DNA from: Liolophura sinensis | Lineage: Eukaryota > Mollusca > Polyplacophora > Chitonida > Chitonidae | Direction of reading: 5' to 3' | Length of the DNA: 43,125 bases | Assembly (NCBI RefSeq): GCF_032854445.1 | Contig: NC_088295.1 | Span: 34,895,385-34,938,509, forward strand | Part shown: positions 8,701 through 20,452 of the stretch, one piece after another | How positions within the stretch are numbered: the stretch's first letter is position 1 | Layout: the number at the start of each line of letters is the position of its first letter | Made by a program: the position numbers and the translations under genes | The notes under the pieces: model-generated | Databases searched by the model: none | What the model was told of the DNA's origin: nothing | What the model saw: only the letters and a program-made list of their open reading frames with translations

Positions 8701-11035
8701 TCTCCTCTGGCAGTTTGTTCAGGCATTCTGTTATCTTGTCAAAGTACAAGCTGTTTCTAGAATCAAAACCTATCAACAACACAAAAACACATCACCACAT
8801 CATTTAATAAAGACATTTTCATGAAGCATATTTTAATAATAATAATAATAATGCTGTTTAAATTCATAAACAGATTTTGGCCACTCTCCAATCCTTAAGA
8901 AAGCAAAATAGAAAGGTTACTCTATATGCTAATAAACCTGTACACAACTGATTCAGATCATCTACATTGCTTTATGATGATATAACAAGGCATATCCCTA
9001 AACCTCTAATAAATGAAACAGACAAAGTGAAGTTATGTTCTGGTGTTTCACTGATTACGCTCAGGTCATGGAAGTAAAACTACTGGGATAGCTTGTTTCA
9101 GATTCAATTTTGAGTGGCAAGAAAATTTTGTGAGTTCCCTCATGACATGGAATTTTTTGTTCATGGCCCTTCATACTCACCCTGCTCAATGGCTATAATG
9201 TGTTTCGTCATGTGCTCTGGCACCACAGACTCAGGGAGCTCTCTGAGAAAGAGCTTCAGGAGGCCTGCCACTGCCATGATGTCATCATCTTCTGACAGAT
9301 TTGCCTCCCCTGTCTGGTCAAATGAGCTCTTTAGTTTCTCCACAACACGGGCACTGCCACTAACCCGGAAAATACCTTCCTGTTCAATCCCTAAGCATGG
9401 AGTAAATAGCAGAATTTAAAAGTTGGCATATCACAAGCATATGATTTGCAATCTCACTTGTAAACTGACATCTATGAATGCAATTTGTGAACTTAATTAT
9501 AAATCTGCTTGGTGCAGATTACGCCATACTCAAGAATATTTCATTTACACGACTGTGACAAGTGTAATGGCGAGAGTAAACCAGGATTGGGAACACCCAT
9601 GACCGTCCTGATCCAAAGGTTGCCTTCCCACGTAAGACCAGCGAGTAAGCCAACATGAGCTGTATTTGAACTCACAGCGACAGCATTGTCATTGGGTCAT
9701 TTTGCTTCGCTAGCAAAATCCAACCATTTCTTCCAATGTGACACACACTACCTCTTAATCCTTGAAAGGGATGTTGAGAAGAATATTTACTTTATCTACA
9801 GAAAGGGTTAAACTTCACCTTTCAAAGTTTTTCTGGAAATTTTTTTTCAGACAAAATTTTTTAAAAGTCTACAGCAAAATTCCTCCTGTTCAGAGTCAAC
9901 ATAATTGGCTGCAAATTAAAATCACGCCCACAAATCAGACTAACTCATAATAAGGAAGTCCTCGTTTCCTCTTGTAAATGATATTTTTGAAGCTTTGCAT
10001 GTATAGGTCATTTGAGTTGTTATTGGTTAGCCACTTTGTTCAATCCCATGAGCTCTTACTCAACACAGATCAGCTGACTATAGCTCAACCTGGCCATACA
10101 CTGATTCATGGTCTGATAGATACGTGTGCTATTTCGGCATACTCATAACATACACATACGTATCTTATAACTTTTGTACGTTTTTTCCTCTTCATGAATC
10201 TCTTGACCAACTGGACAGTCCAGTTTCTGTTGATCAGATATCTGTCCGTGTACATCTCTAGAGTAAACAACACAGGCAGTCCAGATGTGCAGAAAAACAA
10301 GTCGTACCATAAATCAGAGCTGGTCATTGTTTTGTCACCAAACAAAGGGGCATGTTGAGACAACTACATTTTTGTGTTTTTCTCTTCAAAACAGTAATTC
10401 TTTGTTCTGCTCTGTGTTAAAATGGTGACGTGCACACATGCAAAATATTACCAGAAACCTTGTCACGGAGAAGTCACACGCATCCGTCACAAAAATCTAG
10501 TGAGGGTGAAAACTCTTTTGTGTGTCACAACACACACACGCTGTTTAGAATCAAATGAACGTGAGTGTGTACATTTAGAAAGTAATCACAGATGCCTATC
10601 AACAGTTTCATAAAATGGATATGAAATAAACAATTTATTTATTTACTAGTATTTGAAACCACCAACCTCTGGCAAATTACTAACAAACTTTCCCACATAT
10701 ACACATCATATAAGTAGACGAAGAATGGTTTTCTATTAGATTGTACAAATGGCCACTTGAGCGTGATCGAGAGCTAATTGTCACAAATGTCACAAAAGCA
10801 GGTAGATGGAAAGACATGCTGTAATATTAAGCGTGGTCATACCATTGTTCTGAATGTAGTCACAGAGTTGTGACACAATGCGTGGTACTTTTTCACTGGA
10901 TGGAGCCCTCCTTACTAATTCCTCTAGGGGAACCCCAAATGTCTTGTGACCATTGTGGACAAGCTTCCTCTTTGTGCCTGGGCTTAGTAACTTCCTCATC
11001 CTATCCATGTATGATGTTGGACTTTGGTCTTTGGG
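5612..11035 (-). CDS. FAM13: FAM13-family RhoGAP protein, partial gene (six coding exons seen, C-terminus outside window)
   Basis: Six exons read 11035-10843, 9390-9181, 8769-8586, 7431-7299, 6646-6545 and 5778-5612. All have GT-AG borders and compatible phases (1,1,2,0,0,2), giving at least 320 residues if translation starts at the ATG at 11008. The N-terminus has a basic leader, then FGVPLEELV, then a RhoGAP domain over exons 1-4. The arginine finger (EQEGIFRVSG), the conserved lysine (LLKLFLRELPES) and the asparagine (VFGPNIF) of active RhoGAPs are all present, so GTPase-activating activity towards Rho-family GTPases is plausible. A proline-rich exon (possible SH3 ligand) and a Ser/Asp-rich exon ending in VSPFVLDR follow. 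Domain order and the FGVPLEEL entry resemble FAM13A/B; other RhoGAPs cannot be excluded without a search. The last visible exon ends in a GTAAGT donor, so the gene continues to the left. Confidence 0.8.
6545..6646 (-). CDS. FAM13: FAM13-like coding exon e (proline-rich)
   Basis: A symmetrical 102-base exon, phase 0 at both ends, of exactly 34 codons; skipping it would keep the frame. It encodes RTPPPRPPPPKI and later VAPPRK, both typical SH3-domain ligand cores. The acceptor is TTTCAG and the donor GTATGT. Nothing outside the proline motifs is recognisable. Confidence 0.75.
6747..6780 (-). mobile_element. SINE family 1, tail fragment
   Basis: Only the 3' end is present: tttatttatctgattggtat followed by tttacac, the complement of the GTAAAACACCAATCAAATAAATA tail shared by the other copies. 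It lies in opposite orientation to the copy 60 bases to the right. Confidence 0.55.
6838..6978 (+). mobile_element. SINE family 1, 3' half, the only plus-strand copy
   Basis: Begins in the body (tcagcaacctg), passes accataatgctggccaccg and aagtgaaatattcttgagta, and ends caaataaataaat. The tRNA-like head is missing, as expected from incomplete reverse transcription. Confidence 0.8.
7299..7431 (-). CDS. FAM13: FAM13-like coding exon d (end of RhoGAP domain)
   Basis: This 133-base exon enters at phase 2 (AAGCAG acceptor) and leaves at phase 0 (GTAAGT donor). It encodes CGFGIEGLKDQGVTNKIVCT followed by a short helix ending TEYDRLF. That pattern matches the last helix of FAM13-type GAP domains (KIM.. 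ENY..LF), and it is one of the better arguments for FAM13 over other RhoGAPs. Confidence 0.85.
8586..8769 (-). CDS. FAM13: FAM13-like coding exon c (RhoGAP core, VFGPN motif)
   Basis: This 184-base exon enters at phase 1 (GATAG acceptor) and leaves at phase 2 (GTGAG donor). It encodes KLPEENYNLLKYLMRFL, the usual RhoGAP helix, and then NKMSPVALAIVFGPNIFR, the conserved C-terminal catalytic segment with the transition-state asparagine. Confidence 0.9.
8834..8853. repeat. (AAT)n microsatellite
   Basis: About six perfect AAT units in the intron between exons b and c of the RhoGAP gene. Confidence 0.9.
9181..9390 (-). CDS. FAM13: FAM13-like coding exon b (arginine finger)
   Basis: This 210-base exon enters at phase 1 after a CTTAG acceptor and leaves at phase 1 at a GTGAGT donor. 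It encodes the GIFRVSG arginine-finger loop followed by the LLKLFLRELPESVVP helix with the conserved lysine, the two most diagnostic RhoGAP segments in the window. An acidic stretch (SEDDD) sits between them, where RhoGAPs vary in length. Confidence 0.9.
9511..9722 (-). mobile_element. SINE family 1, diverged near-complete copy
   Basis: Contains acgccatactcaagaatatt, gagtaagccaacatgagctg, tttgaactcacagcgac and gctagcaaaatccaacca. The order matches the complete copy at 17651-17920, but with many substitutions. It lies in the intron between exons a and b, in the same orientation as the gene. Confidence 0.75.
10843..11035 (-). CDS. FAM13: FAM13-like coding exon a (RhoGAP entry, candidate start)
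   Basis: The acceptor is a clear pyrimidine tract ending TTCTTCAG at 11036; the donor GTATGA follows 10843. The open frame enters at phase 0 and leaves at phase 1. In-frame ATGs at 11008 and 10999 (MDRMRKLL) are the best start candidates, because FAM13 proteins begin close to this point before the RhoGAP domain. The exon then encodes a Lys/Arg-rich leader and the FGVPLEELV segment that opens the GAP domain. The weaker internal acceptor before 11021 would let the upstream segment at 14031-14161 join in frame. Confidence 0.8.
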
Positions 11036-14030
11036 CTGAAGAAAAAGGAAAAACATAATATTAAACTCCAGATAAAATGCTGTTCTTTAGTCTGTGCTGC
11101 AGAGCAGTCCACAGAGTCTCAATTCAGACCTATATAACCAATGTGGTAAAATATTCCAACCTGCTGATACTAGTATCAATGGAACGGCAAAGTTTCAGAG
11201 GGGTACAGGTTTTGGTATCATTCAGGATTGGATTGGTTTCCTCAATCAATCAAATGTAAAACATAACCAAGCTCAACAACAGGCACCTAGAACTGCTATT
11301 ATCAAAAATGCAGATTTAGAAAGTGAAAAAGAAGCATTTTTAATGTAGGCAGCAATTCGTTCCAGTGTTTTGGAGCCAGGATTTATAGCAATAAATGTAT
11401 AAAACCTCATTTACATTGTAATCTAAAATGTGCACTGTAATACATACACATATAAATGCTTTGTGTATTTTTACTGTGTCTCATGGTTGATCATACATGT
11501 AACTGCTGTTACTGTAATACCGCATGCTTACCCTCTTCTAAAGAAGTTTACTCAAATTGTTCCTACATCATCAGTGGATAAAAACGCAACCTTCACAGTG
11601 GATTTAAAAATCCAAAAAACCTGCCAATCCTGTTGTCATCTACATGTGCATGCGTGTCTTGTTTGTGATTGTTCTACACATATTTATATACCAACATAAC
11701 AGTGGATGCCGGCAAAGTTAGTTGGGTGGAAAAAAAAATAACCTAAGTTCTGGTTTTATATGAGAAAACAAAAATTCTCCCAGAAAAAATGCACCAATCA
11801 TGTGTCATGGAGGATAAAATTTTCTGCAAACTTCCTCATATTTCCAAGACAAATCTGTAAGATTGGTGAAGATGTTCTGTTCCATGTACAATCCAGGAAT
11901 ACATAATAGATGAATAATTCTTCTGTAACATCCACCAACAGTGAAACAATTATTTACTACCTATGACCACAAATGATTATATCCCACGCCTTATTTATCT
12001 CACAAGAAGAAGAATTTCCAGTTCATCCACATGTGTCATAAAAATATCAAGTTGCAAAGAAAGGAAAAAAAAAATCCAAAAAGATTGTTCCATAATGATG
12101 AGATCTGTAATAGCATGGACGTGTCATGAACAATTACAGGACCCACCAATACTCAGATTCAGACACAGGAAGAATTAGTACAAATTTTGATTTACGCAAT
12201 AAAAAAAAAAATGTAACACACGGTTAAATTCATGCAAGAAAAAAAATCTTAGAACCACACATAGAAACTCTTAACCAGAGTTACTAATGCAAAACCAAAC
12301 TTTAAACTGAACTGAGGGTAGCCATATAGAATAAAATGAACACCATATTTCCACAAGGCTAACAATATTTAACACTATTAAATGAGTCTGGCTGAAGTAT
12401 CCTCAAAACCAAACTTGAAGAAAGCATCAGTAAGAAGGCTATTAAAAAGCTATGTCTAAAAACATCTCCATATATTTTCTTCACAAATTTTTTCCTTGAA
12501 ATTAAAGGCAGTTAAATGTTTACATTGTAAGGTGGCCTGTATGAACCTTATTGATAATGTATGTCATCATGAACAGATATTTTTCTTTCCAAGTGTTACA
12601 AATGCATCACGATTAATTTTATAGTCATCAACTTATAATTTTATACGGTACATGGAGTAATTAAAGTTGCCAATATATTTTTCAATAAATTAATACACCT
12701 TTGTGTCTATAATAAATCACAGAATTAGGCTGCAAGCAAGATTTAATGTAAGCGCATGAAATAAATACATGATGCATTATTAATGAATAACAGAGGGGCC
12801 ACCTACCACATTGTAAAGTCACAATTAGAATCCAAACACTCATGGATGCAATCCAGATATGTTACTTCCTTCCATACTACTGCCAAAAATAACCCCCAAA
12901 TCTTGTTGTGGTAATGAAAATAATGGAAATTCAGAATTCTGAGTTTTCCTTGCAATTCTACCAAAGATGTTTGGTTATGAAATTATGTACAAAAAAAGAA
13001 ACATACTTTGTAGATGGGGGAGGAAGACAGGATGGTATTTGACAGTGTATTTACATAAAACTAAAATATACTTTGTATATGTATATCTATATCACTAATA
13101 TACATGTGCATATATAACCACAACACTAATGTCCCATCTACATGTAATTCCAGTCTTGGCCAGGTGCATCTATGCTGACAGATTCAGGCTCAGAATTTAC
13201 CTGTTCCTGACACTCTCATTAGAATGTATAAGTACATGTGTATACAGTAGGCAGAATAATTCTTACTGTGTAGTGTGAGCTGGTAAATGCACACTGTAGA
13301 CATAGGCCATGTCTATCACAGAAGGGAAAAGCACGTGTAGATGTATCTTAATACTTCAGCATATCATCACTGAATACATGTACCACTGTGACAGTCTTTA
13401 CTGACAACAGATGCATTCAGTGCTATATTAATCGCAGAGTTTATTGCATACTGTATGAATTTATATAGAGGTCCATAGGACTGTGGCTATCCCACCCAAA
13501 TCATCAGTGAGTACAGTAAAATATCTGGAATAACATGTATCATATGTCGATGTATTTACAATTGAGACAAATGTTCACAAAGCCCTACTTTCAGTTTAAT
13601 ACTGCTAAGTGTAAAAAATGTTCCTCGATCAACAAAATGCACCAATGTTAACAAATAACCAAATACAGCACAGCCATTAATGTCAAACTGACCATAATCC
13701 AACAAGGCACTTCAATTATTAAGAGTAAACACTTGCTAACAATCAAAACCATGTTGTCTTCTCCTATGTCGTCATTCAAGGAAATGCTTTGAATTTGATT
13801 TCTACAGTTACCTCCCATTTACATGACTATCGATATCAAATGTGTACTTACAGTTACATGTACAAGTATTACTTTTGTGACAAAGAGGTATCACATGGTT
13901 TAACAGGTAAGTCAGATGCATATGACAAACATTCATGAAAATACCTACACAGCAGTGCTAGACCATGCTTCCCACCTGGCCTTTTAATCCTCAATCAGTA
14001 CACAATGCCAAACAAACTGACATACCTTAC

Positions 14031-14161
14031 CTTTTGAATGAGGCCAGTTTGGAAAACTTGCCCAGAGCTAGTTTACAGTTTTTCATTAATCCATCGGTAA
14101 CAAGGTCGCCCATACTGCCCATGTCAAGGTCTGGCCCGCCGTGTAAATCAAGCTTCCAGAT
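14031..14161 (-). CDS. Putative upstream exon, phase problem unresolved
   Basis: A minus-strand open segment with a good donor (AAAAG|GTAAGG below 14031) and an acceptor-like CTCTGTGTAAG above 14161. Read from phase 0 it encodes IWKLDLHGGPDLDMGSMGDL and then a basic, Leu/Lys-rich stretch ending KFSKLASFK. It could instead be a first exon starting at one of its internal ATGs. It ends at phase 2, while the best acceptor of the next exon (11036) requires phase 0. It fits only if the weak acceptor before 11021 is used, if a small exon was missed, or if it belongs to another transcript. I do not recognise the protein segment. Confidence 0.35.
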
Positions 14162-14687
14162 CTTACACAGAGGAGTTCACCATGTCACCATTTAGTGGCC
14201 GAATAAATTACCCAGCTAAAAACAGACAAGCTGCATGTATTCCATCAGACGTGAATACTTTATCATCCTTCGCTTCTCACAACACAGCTAGGCCACAGAG
14301 AACTATTAAAACACTACATCAAAATGTTGACTTCCCCAACTGTTTGATTATTTCTAATGAAGCCAGTCGGGCAATAAATAGGCTATCATTCACATCGCAC
14401 AATGTGGTTAGCAATACTATAATTGACACTAAGTACACAATCCGAACGTTATTCAAGTGTCATGGGTTGGTAGTTAAAACACTACATGTGTACTATACAT
14501 AGCAATATCTTGTAATGTTACACGTATTCCATGGGGGTATTTAATGAGCTCAACAAGATCTGCTGCCAAGTAACTTGTGAAAAGTAAGAGGAAATGCCAT
14601 TCCATACAATTGGTACCACTTTACAATCATATCATATCTATCATATATCACATATGAAAACAAAAATATCAACGACCGTTATGGACT

Positions 14688-14836
14688 TTTAAAATCTGAG
14701 ATAAAAGTAAACTGGTGGGTTGATCTTCACGAAAAGTATACTGTAGTTCTATCAGTCTATAAAGAATAACACCTTCAGAATACGCTTAAATATATATATT
14801 GCAAACATACAAAAAGGCTGAAGAATTATGCTAGCT
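14688..14836 (+). mobile_element. MITE-like element, partial copy 4
   Basis: Only the right two thirds align with the other copies: aaaagtata..., tatcagtc, cttcagaatacgctt and the terminal aaggctgaagaattat. The left end is missing or unrecognisable. Confidence 0.5.
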
Positions 14837-15523
14837 GGTTTCTGTAGAATAAATGTATATACATGTAACGCTGAACCACGTATGTTGTATGTGCCATAAT
14901 GTATTCAGAGTTCAAGGAGTGTTACTGGGGCAATTAGGAATCATACTGTTTGACAAACCTTAAAGCGCACAAGAGCACCTGAAGACGACACAATTTTAAA
15001 ACCAATATTATCATAGTTTATAATCTATCTTTGTAGCTAGCCTCTGGGTGTAACTAACAGCGAACACAAGTCAATGGGACATGGGTTAACTTGTACCAGT
15101 GTCAGAAATCGAACATTTTGTTGTCCAGTTTAACATTGCAGCATCTTTGTTCTGAAGAGTTTTTGGCCAGAAATCTAATATTTTGCTGTGATAAAGTTTA
15201 TCATATACAGGAGACATGACTATGGTTCATTTCTGAAAATCAGATATTTTTTTGCCCTTTTTTCTCAAAATACTTGTGATCAAATTCTGCATGCTATCAG
15301 GCGCTCTGAGATCTATATATTAACAAATCAGCAAGAGACTTAGGGAACATGCCGACCCTTTACAAGTACATGTCAACACAAACAAATTACTCAACCCAAA
15401 CATATCATAATGTCATTAACATTTTTCAAAATTTTCCTTTTGTATACACTGGTATTCATACATATAGTACATGTACGTGTTATCGAGTAATATTACCCAT
15501 GCATCTTTATTTGGTATTTTTAA

Positions 15524-15735
15524 TATTTATTTATTTGATTGGTGTTTTACGCCGTATTTAATACGACACTTATCACGACGGTTTCACTTATACGACGGTT
15601 TGCCAGCATTATGGTGGAGGAAACCAGTCAGAGAGGAAGCCAGCATGAGCTGGACTTGAACTCACAGTGACTGCATTGGTGAAAGGCTCCACAGGTCATT
15701 ACGCTGAGCTAGCACACTAACCAACTGAGCGATCT
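15524..15735 (-). mobile_element. SINE family 1 with internal deletion
   Basis: Reads tatttatttgattggtgttt to ccaactgagcgatc. On the minus strand the head has an A box (TCGCTCAGTTGG) and a B box (GAGTTCAAGTCC), so it is tRNA-derived. About 60 bases of the body are missing between gtcagag and aggaagccagc, and a short duplication with cacgacggtttcacttatac lies near the tail. Confidence 0.85.
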
Positions 15736-16671
15736 TTTCAATAGGAATGTTGAGCTTACACATTGCCTGTCATGTGTGTACTTGAACATTTTTACTCAGA
15801 GGTCTTTTACATGTACAGAGAACTATATGTACATTAACACTCTTAATTTCTATCTTGCTATCCACAATTCAAATATAGTTTTCTGAACTATTCATCATGT
15901 TGCCTGTCAGTATAAACTGCTATGCATCAACATGTACATGTAGCTAATATAACACATCTCCAAATCAACATGTGCTCTTTTAACTTCTGACTATCCACAA
16001 ACCATACACATGTACACACCTGATGTAGGTGAATGTACTCAGTGACTTCACTCTCAGACGACCTCACATTTACATATGGCATGTGAGCATGTCTTGACTT
16101 GAAACAAACACTCCACATGGTCTGTATCTGCACAGAATAATTGCTATACCCCAGTGCGGGGATATGTTAATCCCACAGAGGAATACAGCACAATTATTAG
16201 ACTGAATCTCCATAATGTTTATAGACAATTAGACTGCTTCATATTAAACTCTGTTCTTCACAACCAGCCAGTTTATAATTTGTTCATAATTTAACCTCAT
16301 AGTAGAAACCCTCCTTCCCTCAGTTAAAAAAAAAGCACTTGTGATGCTTTTAAGTCAAAGGGTTTATTTCAAGTCAAAATTGCTTTGTGAAATCAGTTCC
16401 AGGATTAGAAATGCTTTTTCGCTCCCTCATTCAAACAGAAAAAAAAAGGCTTCATCACCCAAAGAAAATGTTTAAGGAAACCTCTATCAACATGAATCTC
16501 TCCACGGTAAAGAGGTGAAAGAAAGGTATCAGGTCCCTGAGAAGCGTGTAATTTAGCACGTGATGCAAGATTGCATTTTTGATTTACATGGCACTCTAAA
16601 TGCTAGGACCTAATATAATCCCAGTCTGCAATAAAATTATAAAGGCCTAATCAATTTCAACCTCATTTCAT

Positions 16672-16686
16672 ACACACACACACACA
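16672..16686. repeat. (CA)n microsatellite
   Basis: A short perfect CA run. Confidence 0.85.
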
Positions 16687-17650
16687 AATATGTATTTACC
16701 TTCAATTTAAAAATTCATGAAATGATATGATAAATGATAAAACTTCAATTTCCTGTGCCACAAAAATTAATAAATAAATACTATGCTTGACCACATGCAT
16801 GAATGACAAACATATCAATGATTTTGACTTAATTGTTATGTGTATGCAAGATTCTTGTTTTGTTTTAAAGTCTAAGCAGCATGTGAGTGTTTTTCTGAAA
16901 CATATCAGTCCCTACAAATACACTGTTATCTGAGTGGAGTAGCATGGCTGTATGACACTTAACATACATGTCAATCACATGTAGATAATATGTGCTACAA
17001 ACACATGTAGATAATATGTTGTATAACAATCTAATGGTTATGAGCATGATCACTACCACTTCCGAACAGATCCTGAGTAGAACAGTCATGAAAATCTGAC
17101 TTCCTCGTTGATTGCACAGGTTAGCTGAGAGTTTTACATCTCATGGTTTCAATTCCACAACCACTTGACTACAAATTTGAAAAACCACAATGCATATACA
17201 TTGAATTATAAAATCCCAGACATTCTGAGATAATCACTTACATACTATGAGTGATGAAGCATCTAAGTTTCATCAAGAGTGTTTTATACATTACTATGTG
17301 TACTCATGGCTGTCTTATTTTTATGTTATAATTTGCCAAGATGCTGGATTTCTCCAGTTACCACGTGATCTCTACTCGGGTTTTACTCTCCAATGCCAGT
17401 CTCTGACATGCATGGGGAGAGTCAACTTTGTGGACTGAAGAAACCAACCACTCTCTTTCGACATTTTCATCCCATACCCAACAATTATTAATGATATTAT
17501 GAAGCCTCAGGCACACTACATGTCGTAGCAGCATAATTTGCCCGTCTCATTGTAACAAGTGTCATTGGCGATCTTTTTGTACTTGATAACTTGGAGGTTA
17601 TAACAGTGTCAACGTTTATACAAGATAACAAATCAGATATTTATGGCATT

Positions 17651-17920
17651 TAATTTATTTACTTATCTGATTGGTGTTTTACGCCGTGCTCAAGAATATT
17701 TTACCTATATGACAGTGGCCAGCATTATGGTTGAAGGAAACCAGGCAGAACCTGGGGGAAACCCACGGCCATCAACAGGTTGCTGGCAGACCTTCCCATG
17801 TACGGCTGAGAGGAAGCCAGCATGAGCTGGATTTGAGCTCACAGCGACCACATTGGTGGGAGGCTTTTGGGTCATTGTTCGGCACTGGCGTGCTAACCAC
17901 CTCAGTCACAGAGGCCCCCT
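17651..17920 (-). mobile_element. SINE family 1, best complete copy
   Basis: About 270 bases on the minus strand. The tRNA-like head begins GGGGGCCTCTGTGACTGAGG with an A box. A B box (GAGCTCAAATCC) follows, then the body, TGCTGGCAACC...; TCCACCATAATGCTGGCC-type core; and the tail TTGAGCACGGCGTAAAACAC with AATAAATTAAA. A short tRNA-headed element of this type is amplified by LINE machinery; it resembles tRNA-SINEs described in molluscs, but I cannot assign a family name. Confidence 0.85.
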
Positions 17921-20239
17921 TAGGGCATTTAAATCACTGTAAATACTTTCCATGAATCATCAACATACAGGAGTAATACATGTATCTGTTCTTACATAAA
18001 GCAAATTTAACATTAAGAAGTAGCTAACTTTTTCCAACTCTTGGAAAAGATTATGGCCACACAAATAAATGGCATATAATACAGTTGATGTATCAGATAA
18101 TGTTTTTCCTTTACACTTAAACATAGGCCCCATTATAACGAAAGTGTCTTAAAGAGAAAGACAACACCTGACTAATGTATATGTCCACTGAGAGACTACC
18201 ATTTAAAGTATTTTGGATTTTTTTCAACCCAGTAAAAGTTTAGTGAAACTTCGTCTTGTCACAGTCTCCATTACTGACAGCAAGGTGACGTTTACTCTAG
18301 CTCTCTAACGTCGAAGGCATTTCCCGTGTAATAGTCAAGGCAGTAGCCTGTGGCAGATTAAAGTTGTGGACTTGGGTGATGAAGGGCTACGTGATAAATA
18401 GTTTTCTGGGAAATTGGACATACTGGAGGGATATTTCCTCCACAGCTTCAACTGTTCATACAGTAGGCCTAATGTATTATTTATACAGTTTACGAGTAGC
18501 CTGCAAATGCACGACCAGGATATTCTTGGTTCACGTCATAGCCTCCGGAGGGGTTGTGCTGGTGATTTCGATCCCTATTAAATGTTTAAAAACTTACAAT
18601 AGGATTATTGTGCAACTGCATTCATGCTCAATTCTGACAAAAATGGAAATAAATCTAAGCACCACTGAGGCTGATCTAGGCACTGGTCTGTTGCTGTTTT
18701 TTTTTTGCTTCAATTTTGTAGTTGTGGCTTCTAAGATGAGAGATTAGTAATCGCGGACGTCAGAGAAAGCACCTCTGTTTAAACACGTAATTTCAATAAA
18801 ATCTGTATTTTATAAAAGAAAACAGAAAAAAACATCCCTTATTTGCAAACGGACAAAGGGCAAAATTAAAATTCTTCAATTCCAATAAATTCAGAGAAAA
18901 AATATTATTTCATAAGATTTACTTAATTTAAAGCGTTGTCCGGTGAGATGCCGCCTTCTCAATCCCATAAATCTGCAACTGCATACTGACTACATGCTAA
19001 CATAAACGACAAAAAATGTATTTGTACAATATGAACAGCGGGTCTAAGTAGGCCTAGTGTCTACTGGGGAGATGACTTTCAGTTTGAGCCAAGACTATGT
19101 TGCTGTCTGACATTACTTAATACCATGATACTGTCACTGAATATTACACAGCTTGTAATGTAAATCAAATGATTTTACGTTTGTGGTGGTCCATAAATGA
19201 TACACGCCTATCCCACAACACTGTGTAAATGGCCCTTCGGCTACACGTAAATAAAGCATTGTAAACGATCTCAAAATGATGTTCTTTTATTATATGTCAC
19301 TTCATTGAGTGAATGGGTAAAGGCTTTGTCATAGCTTATGCCGTGTAACCTGATAGCAACGAGTTTCATTGGAAAAAATTCTCAAGGCTGCCTCGATTCA
19401 CACCAGCCATTTGGGCAGTATTATCACTTTCTTCTACACGCTATTCGGCGAAATCTCATTAAAACAATAAAGTACGATAATTTATAGAAAGCTTGAGTAT
19501 CCTGCTTTCCACTGAAATATGTTTTAGTCAGGTGCTGTCTTGCCCTTTAGTGTAAGACTTGAGTAAAACTTTTTTTAAAAGTTTTAAATTCAAATTGCCT
19601 TACTACATTAAAATTGTGACTTAACATATAAATCTTGATAAAATTGTATATTCATGAGTGTTCAAATTTCTGACTTTATAAGTCTAACATAGCTTTGTGA
19701 TGCTGAGGCCTGCTCATCAATAGATGGTAAATTTCAGGAAGACAATATGACAAAACAAATGCTTCACAAAAAATACAACCTTGTCATGTTGAAGACGTGT
19801 CGCAATAACCAATCCTACAAGGAAACCAAAAAGTTGTGGAAAATTGAAGGTGGGACAGTCAGGCGATGAGAAAACTTTGAATACAAAACTAAAATTTTGG
19901 TGCAAATCCACCAAGATGTAGAGCAGGGTTTCACATTAGGTCAAGGTCTTCACCAAGAGCTTCATCTACATCAATAGCTCATCAATTTTTTTCTAGCGAG
20001 ACCTGTTTCAAATAAACAGGTTAATTCTGCAGCCTAAGAAGTGTTAACCAGAGGGCAAGCTTTAAAAGCGCTTTTCTGTTGAGACTTAATTATGGAGTCA
20101 TTCATGCACGAATGTACATGTAGGAAGAAATCAACCTTTCATAAAATCAAAACAAAGAGAAACAAGAAAAACAAAACAAAGAGAAACATCAAAATGAAAC
20201 AGAAACAAGTTTCACTTCAGGATATTTTACATGTACCCT

Positions 20240-20452
20240 CATTCCTCAACCTTTTCGCATATAAAGGACCAACTTTCAGTGCAATTTCTGAACATTTTCA
20301 ATATGATTTTGGAGACAAAACTTCCTTAGTTTGATTGGTCAGTTTCAGGGCTTCATAAAAAGTATAATTTTATCAGTCAATACACAATAATGCCTACAGA
20401 ATATGCTTGAATAATCACCTTACAAACAAGCCAAAAGGTTGAAGAATAATAG
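20240..20452 (+). mobile_element. MITE-like element, copy 2
   Basis: Starts attcctcaaccttttcgcat and ends aaaggttgaagaat, matching the inverted ends of the copy at 3773-3988. It contains tttcagggcttcat and gaatatgcttgaataa. No clean target duplication remains. Copies 1 and 2 lie in opposite orientations. Confidence 0.65.

Larger units (their letters stand above)
5779..14030 (-). other. Introns of the FAM13-like gene
   Basis: The introns are 5779-6544, 6647-7298, 7432-8585, 8770-9180 and 9391-10842, plus 11036-14030 if the upstream segment belongs to the gene. They hold the SINE pieces at 6747-6978 and 9511-9722, a short A-run ending at 7199 and an AAT microsatellite at 8834-8853. The 3-kb 11036-14030 interval shows no other exon or repeat that I could support. 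Confidence 0.6.
14162..17650. other. Gene-less stretch
   Basis: Apart from a partial MITE (14688-14836), a SINE (15524-15735) and a CA run, nothing is recognised. A 17-bp word, acatgtagataatatgt, occurs twice about 26 bases apart near 16977-17020. Confidence 0.5.

Noticed and set aside
18364-18747. Plus-strand 127-residue hydrophobic ORF
   Set aside because: No family resemblance, weak start context, hydrophobicity caused by T-rich sequence. Kept out of the annotation.
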